A stretch of 64,000 nucleotides of DNA. Source: Tritrichomonas musculus (Eukaryota > Parabasalia > Tritrichomonadida > Tritrichomonadidae). A program made the translations under genes and the position numbers. Under the pieces are notes generated by a model, which was not told the DNA's origin, ran no database searches, and saw nothing but the letters and a program-made list of their open reading frames with translations. Below are positions 9,556 to 23,400 of the stretch, piece by piece. Every line of letters starts with the position of its first letter. Position 1 is the first letter of the stretch. The DNA lies in the NCBI GenBank assembly GCA_039105265.1, contig JAPFFF010000003.1, forward strand, positions 1,674,001-1,738,000. Direction: 5' to 3'.

Positions 9556-12153
9556 TTGTAAATTATATTCAAATAAACCAATAATGCAAATATCCTTTTT
9601 TCTCCTTTTAATTAATTATTTATTTATATATATTAGTGATAAGTTTGGTATTTGTGATAATATATGAACTTATTAATTGTTAATTGTATTTCTTATTCGC
9701 AAAAAAGTTATATAATTTTCTATTATAACATATTTGAAATATTGAATTACTCTAAGAAATTGAATGTTTTTTCAAAGGGGTTCTTTATTCAATGTTAATT
9801 TAAATAATTGATGAACTTTTTGGTGTTTGTTCCTAATACCCAACAAACAGTAGATATAGGAACAAGTTTTCTCTATAGTTACTCATTAATCTGAACAAGA
9901 ATTAATCTGAATTATCATTGAAAATGAAATTCATCTGTCCATAAACAATCAATAAATTTTTTTGTTAGAAAAGCGGATGAAACAAGTTATGGCTTTGAAT
10001 TCATATGGCTCAATCATACTAAAAGACTATCTAGTCACCTAGGACTGATCTTTTTTGATAGAATGCCAATAACCTTGTATAATATTAACAAGTCTAAATC
10101 AACAGTCAATTATATCAAGCATGCACATTAACAATGCTTAGGCAGTAACTTTATACCTTCAGACATAAACAAGCAAATTTATTCCAGTAATCTAATGCAA
10201 AAAACCACTAAATCAATTTTATACTAATAAAATTTCATATGCAATCCGATCTATTCAAACAACTTCATTGTAATGAACCTATTTCAGCAAGTAATCTCAT
10301 GTACACAACATATACAATTAGTCCAACAAAAGTATTCCAGTGACAAAAAGGCAAAAGTTAACTATTAATATGCATGCTTGATAAATTCGAATAAAAGTAC
10401 CGAAAAAGAACAAACCTGAGTGCTGGGATGAACAACAGAGGTGGCTTAAAGGTGTTTTATTTAACCATTTCTATAATTTATTTCAGAAAAGGATTCAGGA
10501 AAATTAACAGCAATAAGAAAAAAAGGATTTATTATAACAAATATTTGTTTCTCAAACGATATAGCATTGCATTATAAATATATAGAAAAGGCAAATGATT
10601 ATAAAAAGTGTGTACCTCCATGAGCTTTTTGAATAAGACTTGTAATTAATTGAACATTAATTTATTATTTTTGTTGTTTGAGTTGCATGAAAATGATCAA
10701 CTATTTGTAAGGAGAGAGTTCTAGTCGTTCAATGATATCATCATTGGTTTTCTGTTGCTGGGCATCAAGATCTAACCATATTTTAGAGGTACTTTTCTTT
10801 GGATTATCTTGGAGTTCATATTTCGAAGTCATTGTCTTCATCAGTCAATTTACATATCTTAGTTGAAACAACTTGCCAGAACAATTTCATTAAAAGAAGT
10901 GGACTCTGAGGTCATTCATGAATGATTCGTTTATCTCAATACAATTCCATATAGAATCTAAATCTATATTGTTCCTTACCGAGTCTTTTATCTAAATATA
11001 TAGAGTTCATCATCTGTTTTCTTCTGCACATCTTGCTTGTAGTCATCCCTATAGTTTTACCTTATTGGTGTTCGTTGATGCCTGAACATGAGGAATACCA
11101 ATACAATTGATCTCTGGCTGATAATCCAGGCTATGTTTTCATCTTTGAAAACTTCATTGCTGTGTTTCCCAGCTAGATCTCCCTTATTAGAGAATAAGTA
11201 ACCAAAGTCCATGACTTAATAGGTTAAAATGATATCAACTAAATCATTAACAAATTGGGACTTCATCTGAGCGAACTTAATCTTAGGGAAATGTTTTGTG
11301 ATACATTCTAATCGAGCAACTGTTTTGTATGATTCCTGAATCTTATTGTTACTGATATCAAGCATGTGAGCCAACTTATGGAGACAACATACTTGATGAC
11401 CTATACTTCATCTGTTTAGACTGATTGAATTAGAGTTCATTGCGTCTTTCATGATAAAAACTTGTAGTGTGCATTTCTGGCTGAAACCACTTTTGCCTTT
11501 TCCATAAACTAATTTTCATCAAAGAAAAATAAGTCTGATCAGACGCTTCTTATAATATCAAAAACGACCTTTTTATGAAATACTCATTGAAAGATCGAAA
11601 TCATGCCAATTTCAGGCTGTTTTGGTGGTGGCAAATGACCATTAACGAGGTTGCTGGGAGTTTATGTCTTGATAATGAATCATTGCATAGAAAAATGAAG
11701 ATTTTTTTGGTGTAATTATCAACTTGGTGATTATTAAAAGCAAAAAGTGATATTTTTCGAAATTTTTCTTTGTCTTGCGCTCCAAATTTTAATTTTTTGC
11801 TTATTTTATCAATTTTTTTTCATAATTTATGCAATATGAATCTAATGTTCAGATTTGTTTCTGAATGAAAAACGAAAAACAATAACGTTTTTTTTTTGTG
11901 AAGCATTCAATTTTTTTAATCTAAAAAACATCATAATAATTTCTTGGTAATATAAAAAAAAACCTTGAATTTATCTTAAATAAACTTTTTTAAAGTTATT
12001 TTATTGTTTATTAATTGATATTTTATTTTCAAACCAATATATCACAATTTTTGGTATTTAGCAAAATTTATAAAATGCTTTGAAATAATCTTATCAAAAG
12101 TCACTCTGAAAAATACTTTCAATCTAAATTAAATTTACATCATCTACAAGTAG
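9556..12153. other. 2.6-kb gene-free region with decayed coding traces
   Basis: No intact gene. Compared with other spacers, the part at about 10.6-11.7 kb is richer in G and C and reads on the minus strand like broken protein. From ~11400 down to ~11060 one frame gives HKLAHMLDISNNKIQESYK and, after a stop near 11219, VMDFGYLFSNKGDLAGKHSN. Further upstream, near 11640, another minus-strand frame gives GHLPPPKQPEIGMISIFQ before a stop. Stops and frame changes recur throughout. I cannot name the family. A dead mobile-element gene or dead host gene are both possible. Confidence 0.4.
10990..11660 (-). pseudogene. Degenerate coding remnant, family unknown
   Basis: Minus-strand reading of this stretch yields several protein-like segments in different frames separated by stops, the longest being about 50 codons near 11220-11400. 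The composition differs from the flanking AT-rich spacer. There is no ATG-to-stop frame longer than 60 codons. No motif allows assignment to a transposase or host family. This is inference from composition and readability only. Confidence 0.3.
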
Positions 12154-13731
12154 ATGCATTTCTTTACACATGATCCAATTACAAACTCAATTACCAAATT
12201 ATTTGCTTCTGATCCTCATCCACCAATTTATACTGTTATGCGGGACTCGAATCTAATCGGTTCAATTCGTGCAGAAGTTCTTGAATTAATAAACTACATT
12301 GTACAAGATGATGTTATGACAACTTTAACCAAATGGGTATTAACAACTGACAAACCAAAAGATGACGATAACGATCGTCTTATACGATCGGCTGTCACCA
12401 TTTTTTCAACAGAATGCAAATCTCTTCAAGAAAAGCTTCAAGATAATCAAATATTCATTAAAACACTATCTGATTGCATGAAAAACGATATGTTTAATGA
12501 TTTAACAATATGCGGGCATTTTCAGAGAATAACTGAAGCTATGATTAAATACACAAATGGTGGCTTTCTTCAACATTTTCCAAATATTTGTTCTTATTTA
12601 ATTGGAAAAATTGATATATTAGCTCTAAAAGAATTATTATTGCGCTTGATGACAGACTTTCAAGAAGCTTTTAGCGAAGAAGAGTATCAAGAAATTGTTA
12701 TTGAATTATCACAAACAGCTCAAAAGGAAACCGGATATTTTTCTGTTGTTTTGATGAGAGATGTTTTAAATTATCGAAAGAAATCCACGGTATCATATTT
12801 TCAAAATGACAAAGTTTTGCGTGAGCTGTTAAAAGCAGTAATTTCAGGCAAAAAACCCCAATTCAACGCTCTTTTTGAAGCCAACATTTTTCAATTAATT
12901 GAAACCATATCAAAAGATTTTCCGTGCTCTACTCCTGTTATTGCAGAGTTTGCTCAAAAATACCAATTTGACGAAAACAAAATAGATTGTGGAACAGTAG
13001 CAGCCTTACGCGTATTTAAAGAAGGCATCTACACTCTCATGCCTCGTTTTTTCAAAGAACCATATATTACGATGCTCAATGCTTTAATACTCGAAAAGCT
13101 GAAAGAATTTCCAGACACACAACTTGCTGGAATTGTCATTAAGTTTAATCTTGTTGAAAATATTATAAATACTTTTGATGATAACAAAGTAAACGGTCAC
13201 CTTACAGAACTAGCACTTTTCCTAAACAAGCGGTCATCCATCTGTAAGACCCTTCAAACTGACGAATGGAAAAATTTTGTCGATGAAAAATTAATTCCTC
13301 GTGATAAACAACGAATTGTTGAAAATTTGGAAGAAGAAGAAAATTCAACAACGTTTTGTATTGCTCCAGCTAACCCAAAAAGACAAAATCTTGCTTCTTT
13401 TGGATCATTTAGTGGTGGAGGAGGAATTAATGCTTTAATGCAATTCGCTCAGGCTCAAATGAACAAAAAGGCAGCTTTGTCAAAGGCAAAAATAAGACCT
13501 TCAAACTCTGATTACCGTGATCTTTCTGATTCAAAATTAATTATTGATGATGAAAAAGCAAATAATGACTCAAATGATAGGATGTCTCTATCTTCTTTAA
13601 TATCAAATTCAGCATCTTCAGCATCACCATTAACTTCAAAGAATCCTTCATCAAAATCTAATTTAAAGCAAGGTTATTCTATTCCAACAGTTTATCAGGC
13701 TGAAGATTCATTGTCACCAATGGTTTGCTGA
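12154..13731 (+). CDS. SAPS-domain protein (SIT4/PP6 phosphatase-associated)
   Basis: 525 residues from an ATG at 12154. Residues ~30-370 follow the SAPS pattern of armadillo-like helices: an early LINYIVQDDVMTTLTKWVLT segment corresponding to the 'vLeeLLdWiLt' region, then GHFQRITEAMIKYTNGGFLQ and KELLLRLMTDFQEAF, as in 'yfskvvEaLl.rk..e.l' and 'imdlLLrLi'. SAPS proteins are regulatory subunits of PP6/Sit4-type Ser/Thr phosphatases and act in cell-cycle and stress control. The C-terminal ~130 residues are Ser/Asn-rich and probably disordered, as in yeast SAPs. TCATCTACAAG, a TCA-type initiator-like motif, lies ~15 bp before the ATG. The assignment rests on pattern similarity over weakly conserved helices. 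Confidence 0.65.
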   Translation: MHFFTHDPITNSITKLFASDPHPPIYTVMRDSNLIGSIRAEVLELINYIVQDDVMTTLTKWVLTTDKPKDDDNDRLIRSAVTIFSTECKSLQEKLQDNQIFIKTLSDCMKNDMFNDLTICGHFQRITEAMIKYTNGGFLQHFPNICSYLIGKIDILALKELLLRLMTDFQEAFSEEEYQEIVIELSQTAQKETGYFSVVLMRDVLNYRKKSTVSYFQNDKVLRELLKAVISGKKPQFNALFEANIFQLIETISKDFPCSTPVIAEFAQKYQFDENKIDCGTVAALRVFKEGIYTLMPRFFKEPYITMLNALILEKLKEFPDTQLAGIVIKFNLVENIINTFDDNKVNGHLTELALFLNKRSSICKTLQTDEWKNFVDEKLIPRDKQRIVENLEEEENSTTFCIAPANPKRQNLASFGSFSGGGGINALMQFAQAQMNKKAALSKAKIRPSNSDYRDLSDSKLIIDDEKANNDSNDRMSLSSLISNSASSASPLTSKNPSSKSNLKQGYSIPTVYQAEDSLSPMVC

Positions 13732-14402
13732 TCAAATCTGATCCATTTTATTTATTTTATTTTTTTAAGTCTCAATTTAAAAAAAAAAACGATATTTGTC
13801 TCTTGAGAAATCAAAAGTTTGCTGTTAAATAATATAAGAAAATGTTTTTGGTTAATTAATATTAATTATAATAGATTAATAGTTATCAGAAAAATATAAC
13901 AATAATTAAAGATGCTGTTTCTTTTTCATTTACTCATATTTTAAATTATTAGTAAAGTTAAACTCTATTTGGTTTCTGAATTGAGATTTGATTTTCTTAA
14001 TTAATAATGCTTATTTTTATTATTATTATTATTTTAATGAATCTATTTATTCCACCATTTAATTTTATTGAGAACATTAAATTCAAGATAAATAATCAAT
14101 CTGAGAAATATTTATTTGTAAACATTGACCAAAACTTTAATTTAATAATAAAAATAAAACAATTTTGAGTATAACTTCTAACAATTATACAATTACACTT
14201 CTGTTTAAGACAAAACAAGATCCAAGATTGTGAATATTTTGAATGTTGCTCAAAAAAAAATAATAAAATACAAAGAAATATAATTTTATGAAAATTCTAA
14301 TTTTCCATAATAATAAATAAACTTCCCAAGAAGTAAAAAAGAAATAAAATCTTATATCGTCCTACCGACCATTTATTAATAGATTTTCGTGAAAAAGAGA
14401 TT
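13732..14402. other. Intergenic DNA before the giant repeat gene
   Basis: AT-rich spacer with short A/T tracts and a (TTA)n-like run at ~14015-14035. No open frame or recognisable RNA gene. It must contain the promoter of the giant repeat gene. Confidence 0.5.
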
Positions 14403-14405
14403 TTG

Positions 14406-17400
14406 ATGCAAGATCATGAAAATAATGTGATAATAGACACCAAAATATCTATTGAGTTACCACGCGATGATATGGAAATGCCACCAGATCCGCCAAAATT
14501 CCCAATCAACAAAGAAAACGAGAAAATCAAAATCACAGAAAATAAGAATAGCAAAACATTTGACAATATTGAAATCAAACCATACATTCACGATATTTCA
14601 TCAACATTTTCAATTATGAGTATTTACAATGAAGCGACTAAACAAATTGAAATATATGATCTTAATGAAACATATAAAACGCAAACTGAGCAAACAGAAG
14701 AAAATACTATTGACAACTCAAGCAACGAAAATGTCGAATTAAAATTATTATGGACATATAAGATTGAATCAGATAAATTACGATCAATGAAAATCATTGA
14801 AAATGAAGAATATCCATTAATTTGTATCAACACTACAGAAGGGATTGATATACTGACACTTAAGACAGGAGAAATATATCAAGTAATCAAAATTAATGAA
14901 GGAGGAAATAATAAAACGAAATGGTCACCAACACGACCTACTGAACTTGTTAATTTAAGTTATAATCATACATTATTCACATATGACATCATTAAGAGAC
15001 AATATGAAATTATTAGTTCAGGAGTCAGTTGTTTCATCATTACTACGAAAGGAGAAATATTATTCATCAATGAAGATGAAATATATATCTGTCACAACAA
15101 AGAAGACATTTTAAACAAGAAACGTATTTTTAATAATAACATCAACATGTTAAATGTATATGAAGACAAAGCTATTATCATTTCACGAAAGAAGGAAGAT
15201 ACAGAAGGTATTATTTTAAGTTTATATGAATATGAGAACAATGAGATTCGAAGTTTTTTATATGATCGAATCAAAAGTGACGACATTGAAAGCATAATTA
15301 ATGATGGTAACATCAGTTCGAGTATTTTACACAGTCTTGTATTCATTGGACTTTATAAAGAAGAAACATTTTTATATTTAAATTGTGAATCGGTTGACCA
15401 TTTTGAAATGATGAACATTGGTGATGACAAAATCATCAGTATTCCGTATGATGAAGACTATGACACCGAAAAGATCCATGGCTTCAAATTCATTGACAAG
15501 AACATCAATGAAAATCTTCGATTTCCAAGCACTATTCACTTCTTTGGTAAGAACATCATCAACATCTACAACATTGACTCATTATCTATGGAAGTTGAAG
15601 AACCATGGTATTTTCCAGTTCAAGAACCAACTGAACCACCAATCCTATTCGATGAACTCAAACTACCAACCAAGAAACAAATCAATACATCATCAACTAA
15701 ACCATCCAAATCAACTAAATCAACTAAACTAAAGAAATCTAAAACTAAAAAATCACGAATCCAATCAGTTGAATCACCCGAAGAAGAAGAAATAGAGACA
15801 TCAGAAGAAGCTATTATCAGCATTGATGTGAGTGAAGAAATCAAGATGGAAAAGACAGAAACAGAATCGCCAGTCGATCCACCAAAATTCCCAATCAACA
15901 AAGAAAACGAGAAAATCAAAATCACAGAAAACAAAAACAACAAAACAATTAACAACAATGAAATCAAACCATACATTCACGATATTTCATCAACATTTTC
16001 AATTATGAGTCTTTACAATGAAACAACCAAACAAATCGAAATTTATGATCTTAATGAAACATTCAAACCATCAACAGGAGACAATGAGAATGAGAATGAG
16101 AATGACAATGGAAATGAAAATGGAAATTCTGAATTGAAACTATTATGGACATATAAGATTGAATCAGATAAATTACGATCAATGAAAATCATTGAGAATG
16201 AAGAATATCCATTGATCTGTATCAACACTACAGAAGGGATTGATATACTGACACTTAAGACAGGAGAAATATATCAAGTAATCAAAATTAATGAAGGAGG
16301 AAATAATAAAACGAAATGGTCACCAACACGACCTACTGAACTTGTTAATTTAAGTTATAATCATACATTATTCACATATGACATCATTAAGAGACAATAT
16401 GAAATTATTAGTTCAGGAGTCAGTTGTTTCATCATTACTACGAAAGGAGAAATATTATTCATCAATGAAGATGAAATATATATCTGTCACAACAAAGAAG
16501 ACATTTTAAACAAGAAACGTATTTTTAATAATAACATCAACATGTTAAATGTATATGAAGACAAAGCTATTATCATTTCACGAAAGAAGGAAGATACAGA
16601 AGGTATTATTTTAAGTTTATATGAATATGAGAACAATGAGATTCGAAGTTTTTTATATGATCGAATCAAAAGTGACGACATTGAAAGCATAATTAATGAT
16701 GGTAACATCAGTTCGAGTATTTTACACAGTCTTGTATTCATTGGACTTTATAAAGAAGAAACATTTTTATATTTAAATTGTGAATCGGTTGACCATTTTG
16801 AAATGATGAACATTGGTGATGACAAAATCATCAGTATTCCGTATGATGAAGACTATGACACCGAAAAGATCCATGGCTTCAAATTCATTGACAAGAACAT
16901 CAATGAAAATCTTCGATTTCCAAGCACTATTCACTTCTTTGGCAAGAACATCATCAACATCTACAACATTGACTCATTATCTATGGAAGTTGAAGAACCA
17001 TGGTATTTTCCAGTTCAAGAACCAACTGAACCACCAATCCTATTCGATGAACTCAAACTACCAACCAAGAAACAAATCAATACATCACCGACCAAATCAA
17101 CTAAACACAAAAAATCTAAAACTAAAAAATCCCAAATCTCAACAACTGAACCTCTAGGAGGAGAAGAAATAGAGACATCAGAAGAAGCTATTATCAGCAT
17201 TGATGTGAGTAAAGAAATCAAGATGGAAAAGACAGAAACAGAGTCGCCAGTCGATCCACCAAAATTCCCAATCAACAAAGAAAACGAGAAAATCAAAATC
17301 ACAGAAAACAAAAACAACAAAACAATTAACAACAATGAAATCAAACCATACATTCACGATATTTCATCAACATTTTCAATTATGAGTCTTTACAATGAAA

Positions 17401-20400
17401 CAACCAAACAAATCGAAATTTATGATCTTAATGAAACATTCAAACCATCAACAGGAGACAATGAGAATGAGAATGAGAATGACAATGGAAATGGGAATGA
17501 TAATTCTGAATTGAAATTATTATGGACATATAAGATTGAATCAGATAAATTACGATCAATGAAAATCATTGAGAATGAAGAATATCCATTGATCTGTATC
17601 AACACTACAGAAGGGATTGATATACTGACACTTAAGACAGGAGAAATATATCAAGTAATCAAAATTAATGAAGGAGGAAATAATAAAACGAGATGGTCAC
17701 CAACACGACCTACTGAACTTGTTAATTTAAGTTATAATCATACATTATTCACATATGACATCATTAAGAGACAATATGAAATTATTAGTTCAGGAGTCAG
17801 TTGTTTCATCATTACTACGAAAGGAGAAATATTATTCATCAATGAAGATGAAATATATATCTGTCACAACAAAGAAGACATTTTAAACAAGAAACGTATT
17901 TTTAATAATAACATCAACATGTTAAATGTATATGAAGACAAAGCTATTATCATTTCACGAAAGAAGGAAGATACAGAAGGTATTATTTTAAGTTTATATG
18001 AATATGAAAACAATGAGATTCGAAGTTTTTTATATGATCGAATCAAAAGTGACGACATTGAAAGCATAATTAATGATGGTAACATCAGTTCGAGTATTTT
18101 ACACAGTCTTGTATTCATTGGACTTTATAAAGAAGAAACATTTTTATATTTAAATTGTGAATCGATTGACCATTTTGAAATGATGAACATTGGTGATGAC
18201 AAAATCATCAGTATTCCGTATGATGAAGACTATGACACCGAAAAGATCCATGGCTTCAAATTCATTGACAAGAACATCAATGAAAATCTTCGATTTCCAA
18301 GCACTATTCACTTCTTTGGCAAGAACATCATCAACATCTACAACATTGACTCATTATCTATGGAAGTTGAAGAACCATGGTATTTTCCAGTTCAAGAACC
18401 AACTGAACCACCAATCCTATTCGATGAACTCAAACTACCAACCAAGAAACAAATCAATACATCACCGACCAAATCAACTAAACACAAAAAATCTAAAACT
18501 AAAAAATCCCAAATCTCAACAACTGAACCTCTAGGAGGAGAAGAAATAGAGACATCAGAAGAAGCTATTATCAGCATTGATGTGAGTGAAGAAATCAAGA
18601 TGGAAAAGACAGAAACAGAGTCGCCAGTCGATCCACCAAAATTCCCAATCAACAAAGAAAACGAGAAAATCAAAATCACAGAAAACAAAAACAACAAAAC
18701 AATTAACAACAATGAAATCAAACCATACATTCACGATATTTCATCAACATTTTCAATTATGAGTCTTTACAATGAAACAACCAAACAAATCGAAATTTAT
18801 GATCTTAATGAAACATTCAAACCATCAACAGGAGACAATGAGAATGAGAATGAGAATGACAATGGAAATGAAAATGGAAATTCTGAATTGAAACTATTAT
18901 GGACATATAAGATTGAATCAGATAAATTACGATCAATGAAAATCATTGAGAATGAAGAATATCCATTGATCTGTATCAACACTACAGAAGGGATTGATAT
19001 ACTGACACTTAAGACAGGAGAAATATATCAAGTAATCAAAATTAATGAAGGAGGAAATAATAAAACGAAATGGTCACCAACACGACCTACTGAACTTGTT
19101 AATTTAAGTTATAATCATACATTATTCACATATGACATCATTAAGAGACAATATGAAATTATTAGTTCAGGAGTCAGTTGTTTCATCATTACTACGAAAG
19201 GAGAAATATTATTCATCAATGAAGATGAAATATATATCTGTCACAACAAAGAAGACATTTTAAACAAGAAACGTATTTTTAATAATAACATCAACATGTT
19301 AAATGTATATGAAGACAAAGCTATTATCATTTCACGAAAGAAGGAAGATACAGAAGGTATTATTTTAAGTTTATATGAATATGAGAACAATGAAATTCGA
19401 AGTTTTTTATATGATCGAATCAAAAGTGACGATATTGAAAGCATAATTAATGATGGTAACATCAGTTCGAGTATTTTACACAGTCTTGTATTCATTGGAC
19501 TTTATAAAGAAGAAACATTTTTATATTTAAATTGTGAATCGGTTGACCATTTTGAAATGATGAACATTGGTGATGACAAAATCATCAGTATTCCGTATGA
19601 TGAAGACTATGACACCGAAAAGATCCATGGCTTCAAATTCATTGACAAGAACATCAATGAAAATCTTCGATTTCCAAGCACTATTCACTTCTTTGGCAAG
19701 AACATCATCAACATCTACAACATTGACTCATTATCTATGGAAGTTGAAGAACCATGGTATTTTCCAGTTCAAGAACCAACTGAACCACCAATCCTATTCG
19801 ATGAACTCAAACTACCAACCAAGAAACAAATCAATACATCACCGACCAAATCAACTAAACACAAAAAATCTAAAACTAAAAAATCCCAAATCTCAACAAC
19901 TGAACCTCTAGGAGGAGAAGAAATAGAGACATCAGAAGAAGCTATTATCAGCATTGATGTGAGTAAAGAAATCAAGATGGAAAAGACAGAAACAGAGTCG
20001 CCAGTCGATCCACCAAAATTCCCAATCAACAAAGAAAACGAGAAAATCAAAATCACAGAAAACAAAAACAACAAAACAATTAACAACAATGAAATCAAAC
20101 CATACATTCACGATATTTCATCAACATTTTCAATTATGAGTCTTTACAATGAAACAACCAAACAAATCGAAATTTATGATCTTAATGAAACATTCAAACC
20201 ATCAACAGGAGACAATGAGAATGAGAATGAGAATGACAATGGAAATGGGAATGATAATTCTGAATTGAAATTATTATGGACATATAAGATTGAATCAGAT
20301 AAATTACGATCAATGAAAATCATTGAGAATGAAGAATATCCATTGATCTGTATCAACACTACAGAAGGGATTGATATACTGACACTTAAGACAGGAGAAA

Positions 20401-23400
20401 TATATCAAGTAATCAAAATTAATGAAGGAGGAAATAATAAAACGAAATGGTCACCAACACGACCTACTGAGCTTATTAATTTAAGTTATAATCATACATT
20501 ATTCACATATGACATCATTAAGAGACAATATGAAATTATTAGTTCAGGAGTCAGTTGTTTCATCATTACTACGAAAGGAGAAATATTATTCATCAATGAA
20601 GATGAAATATATATCTGTCACAACAAAGAAGACATTTTAAACAAGAAACGTATTTTTAATAATAACATCAACATGTTAAATGTATATGAAGACAAAGCTA
20701 TTATCATTTCACGAAAGAAGGAAGATACAGAAGGTATTATTTTAAGTTTATATGAATATGAGAACAATGAGATTCGAAGTTTTTTATATGATCGAATCAA
20801 AAGTGACGACATTGAAAGCATAATTAATGATGGTAACATCAGTTCGAGTATTTTACACAGTCTTGTATTCATTGGACTTTATAAAGAAGAAACATTTTTA
20901 TATTTAAATTGTGAATCGGTTGACCATTTTGAAATGATGAACATTGGTGATGACAAAATCATCAGTATTCCGTATGATGAAGACTATGACACCGAAAAGA
21001 TCCATGGCTTCAAATTCATTGACAAGAACATCAATGAAAATCTTCGATTTCCAAGCACTATTCACTTCTTTGGCAAGAACATCATCAACATCTACAACAT
21101 TGACTCATTATCTATGGAAGTTGAAGAACCATGGTATTTTCCAGTTCAAGAACCAACTGAACCACCAATCCTATTCGATGAACTCAAACTACCAACCAAG
21201 AAACAATCCTCATTAAAGAAATCAGCCATACACAAAGAATTAAACAAAATTACTAATAAAAATATAGAAAAGAGGAAATCAAATATTATTCCTCTTAAAA
21301 GGCAAACTGAAGAAATCGAATATGATGAAGAAGAAGAGGAAGAAGAAGAATTCGAAGAGGAGGAGGAAGAAGAAGATTTTGACGAAGAATTAATTGATAA
21401 CGTTGAACAACTGCAAGTCAGCATTGATGTGAGTAAAGAAATCAAGATGGAAAAGACAGAAACAGAGTCGCCAGTCGATCCACCAAAATTCCCAATCAAC
21501 AAAGAAAACGAGAAAATCAAAATCACAGAAAACAAAAACAACAAAACAATTGACAACAATGAAATCAAACCATACATTCACGATATTTCATCAACATTTT
21601 CAATTATGAGTCTTTACAATGAAACAACCAAACAAATCGAAATTTATGATCTTAATGAAACATTCAAACCATCAACAGGAGACAATGAGAATGAGAATGA
21701 GAATGACAATGGAAATGGGAATGATAATTCTGAATTGAAATTATTATGGACATATAAGATTGAATCAGATAAATTACGATCAATGAAAATTATTGAGAAT
21801 GAAGAATATCCATTGATCTGTATCAACACTACAGAAGGGATTGATATACTGACACTTAAGACAGGAGAAATATATCAAGTAATCAAAATTAATGAAGGAG
21901 GAAATAATAAAACGAAATGGTCACCAACACGACCTACTGAACTTGTTAATTTAAGTTATAATCATACATTATTCACATATGACATCATTAAGAGACAACA
22001 TGAAATTATTAGTTCAGGAGTCAGTTGTTTCATCATTACTACGAAAGGAGAAATATTATTCATCAATGAAGATGAAATATATATCTGCCACAACAAAGAA
22101 GACATTTTAAACAAGAAACGTATTTTTAATAATAACATCAACATGTTAAATGTATATGAAGACAAAGCTATTATCATTTCACGAAAGAAGGAAGATACAG
22201 AAGGTATTATTTTAAGTTTATATGAATATGAGAACAATGAGATTCGAAGTTTTTTATATGATCGAATCAAAAGTGACGACATTGAAAGCATAATTAATGA
22301 TGGTAACATCAGTTCGAGTATTTTACACAGTCTTGTATTCATTGGACTTTATAAAGAAGAAACATTTTTATATTTAAATTGTGAATCGGTTGACCATTTT
22401 GAAGTGATGAACATTGGTGATGACAAAATCATCAGTATTCCGTATGATGAAAACCATACTCTAGAAAAAATCCATGGTTTCAAATTCATTGACAAGAACA
22501 TCAATGAAAATCTTCGATTTCCAAGCACTATTCACTTCTTTGGTAAGAACATCATCAACATCTACAACATTGACTCATTATCGACCCAAGTTAAAAGGCC
22601 GTGGCTATTTTCTATTCAGGAACCAAGTGAGCCTTCAATATTATATAAAAGCATCATCAACGCTGTCAAGATTAAAAAAGTTCAAATGGCTCGTCTAAAA
22701 GCATCCACAGTTAGTGTTGATGTTAATAAGAAAGTATTGCCAATAAGAACCCAATTGAAGCCATACAGAAAAGTTTATCCGATTCCAATTAATTCACAAA
22801 ATAATGATATTAAAATTTTCCAAAGCGAAAGCAGCAAAGCTTTTCAGAAAATGCAATTTAAGCCATATGTTTATGATGTATCATCACATTTTGGTATTAT
22901 GTGCGTCTATAACGAGTTAACGAAACAAGTGGAAACATATGATCTAAATAAAGTATTCAATTCACATGAATCTCATTCAAGAAGCAAGAAATATAAGTAT
23001 TTGTGGTCATTTAAAACGGATTCAAACTCAATTAAATCAATGAAAATCATTGAGAATGAAGAATATCCATTGATCTGTATCAACACTACAGAAGGGATTG
23101 ATATACTGACACTTAAGACAGGAGAAATATATCAAGTAATCAAAATTAATGAAGGAGGAAATAATAAAACGAAATGGTCACCAACACGACCTACTGAACT
23201 TGTTAATTTAAGTTATAATCATACATTATTCACATATGACATCATTAAGAGACAATATGAAATTATTAGTTCAGGAGTCAGTTGTTTCATCATTACTACG
23301 AAAGGAGAAATATTATTCATCAATGAAGATGAAATATATATCTGTCACAACAAAGAAGACATTTTAAACAAGAAACGTATTTTTAATAATAACATCAACA

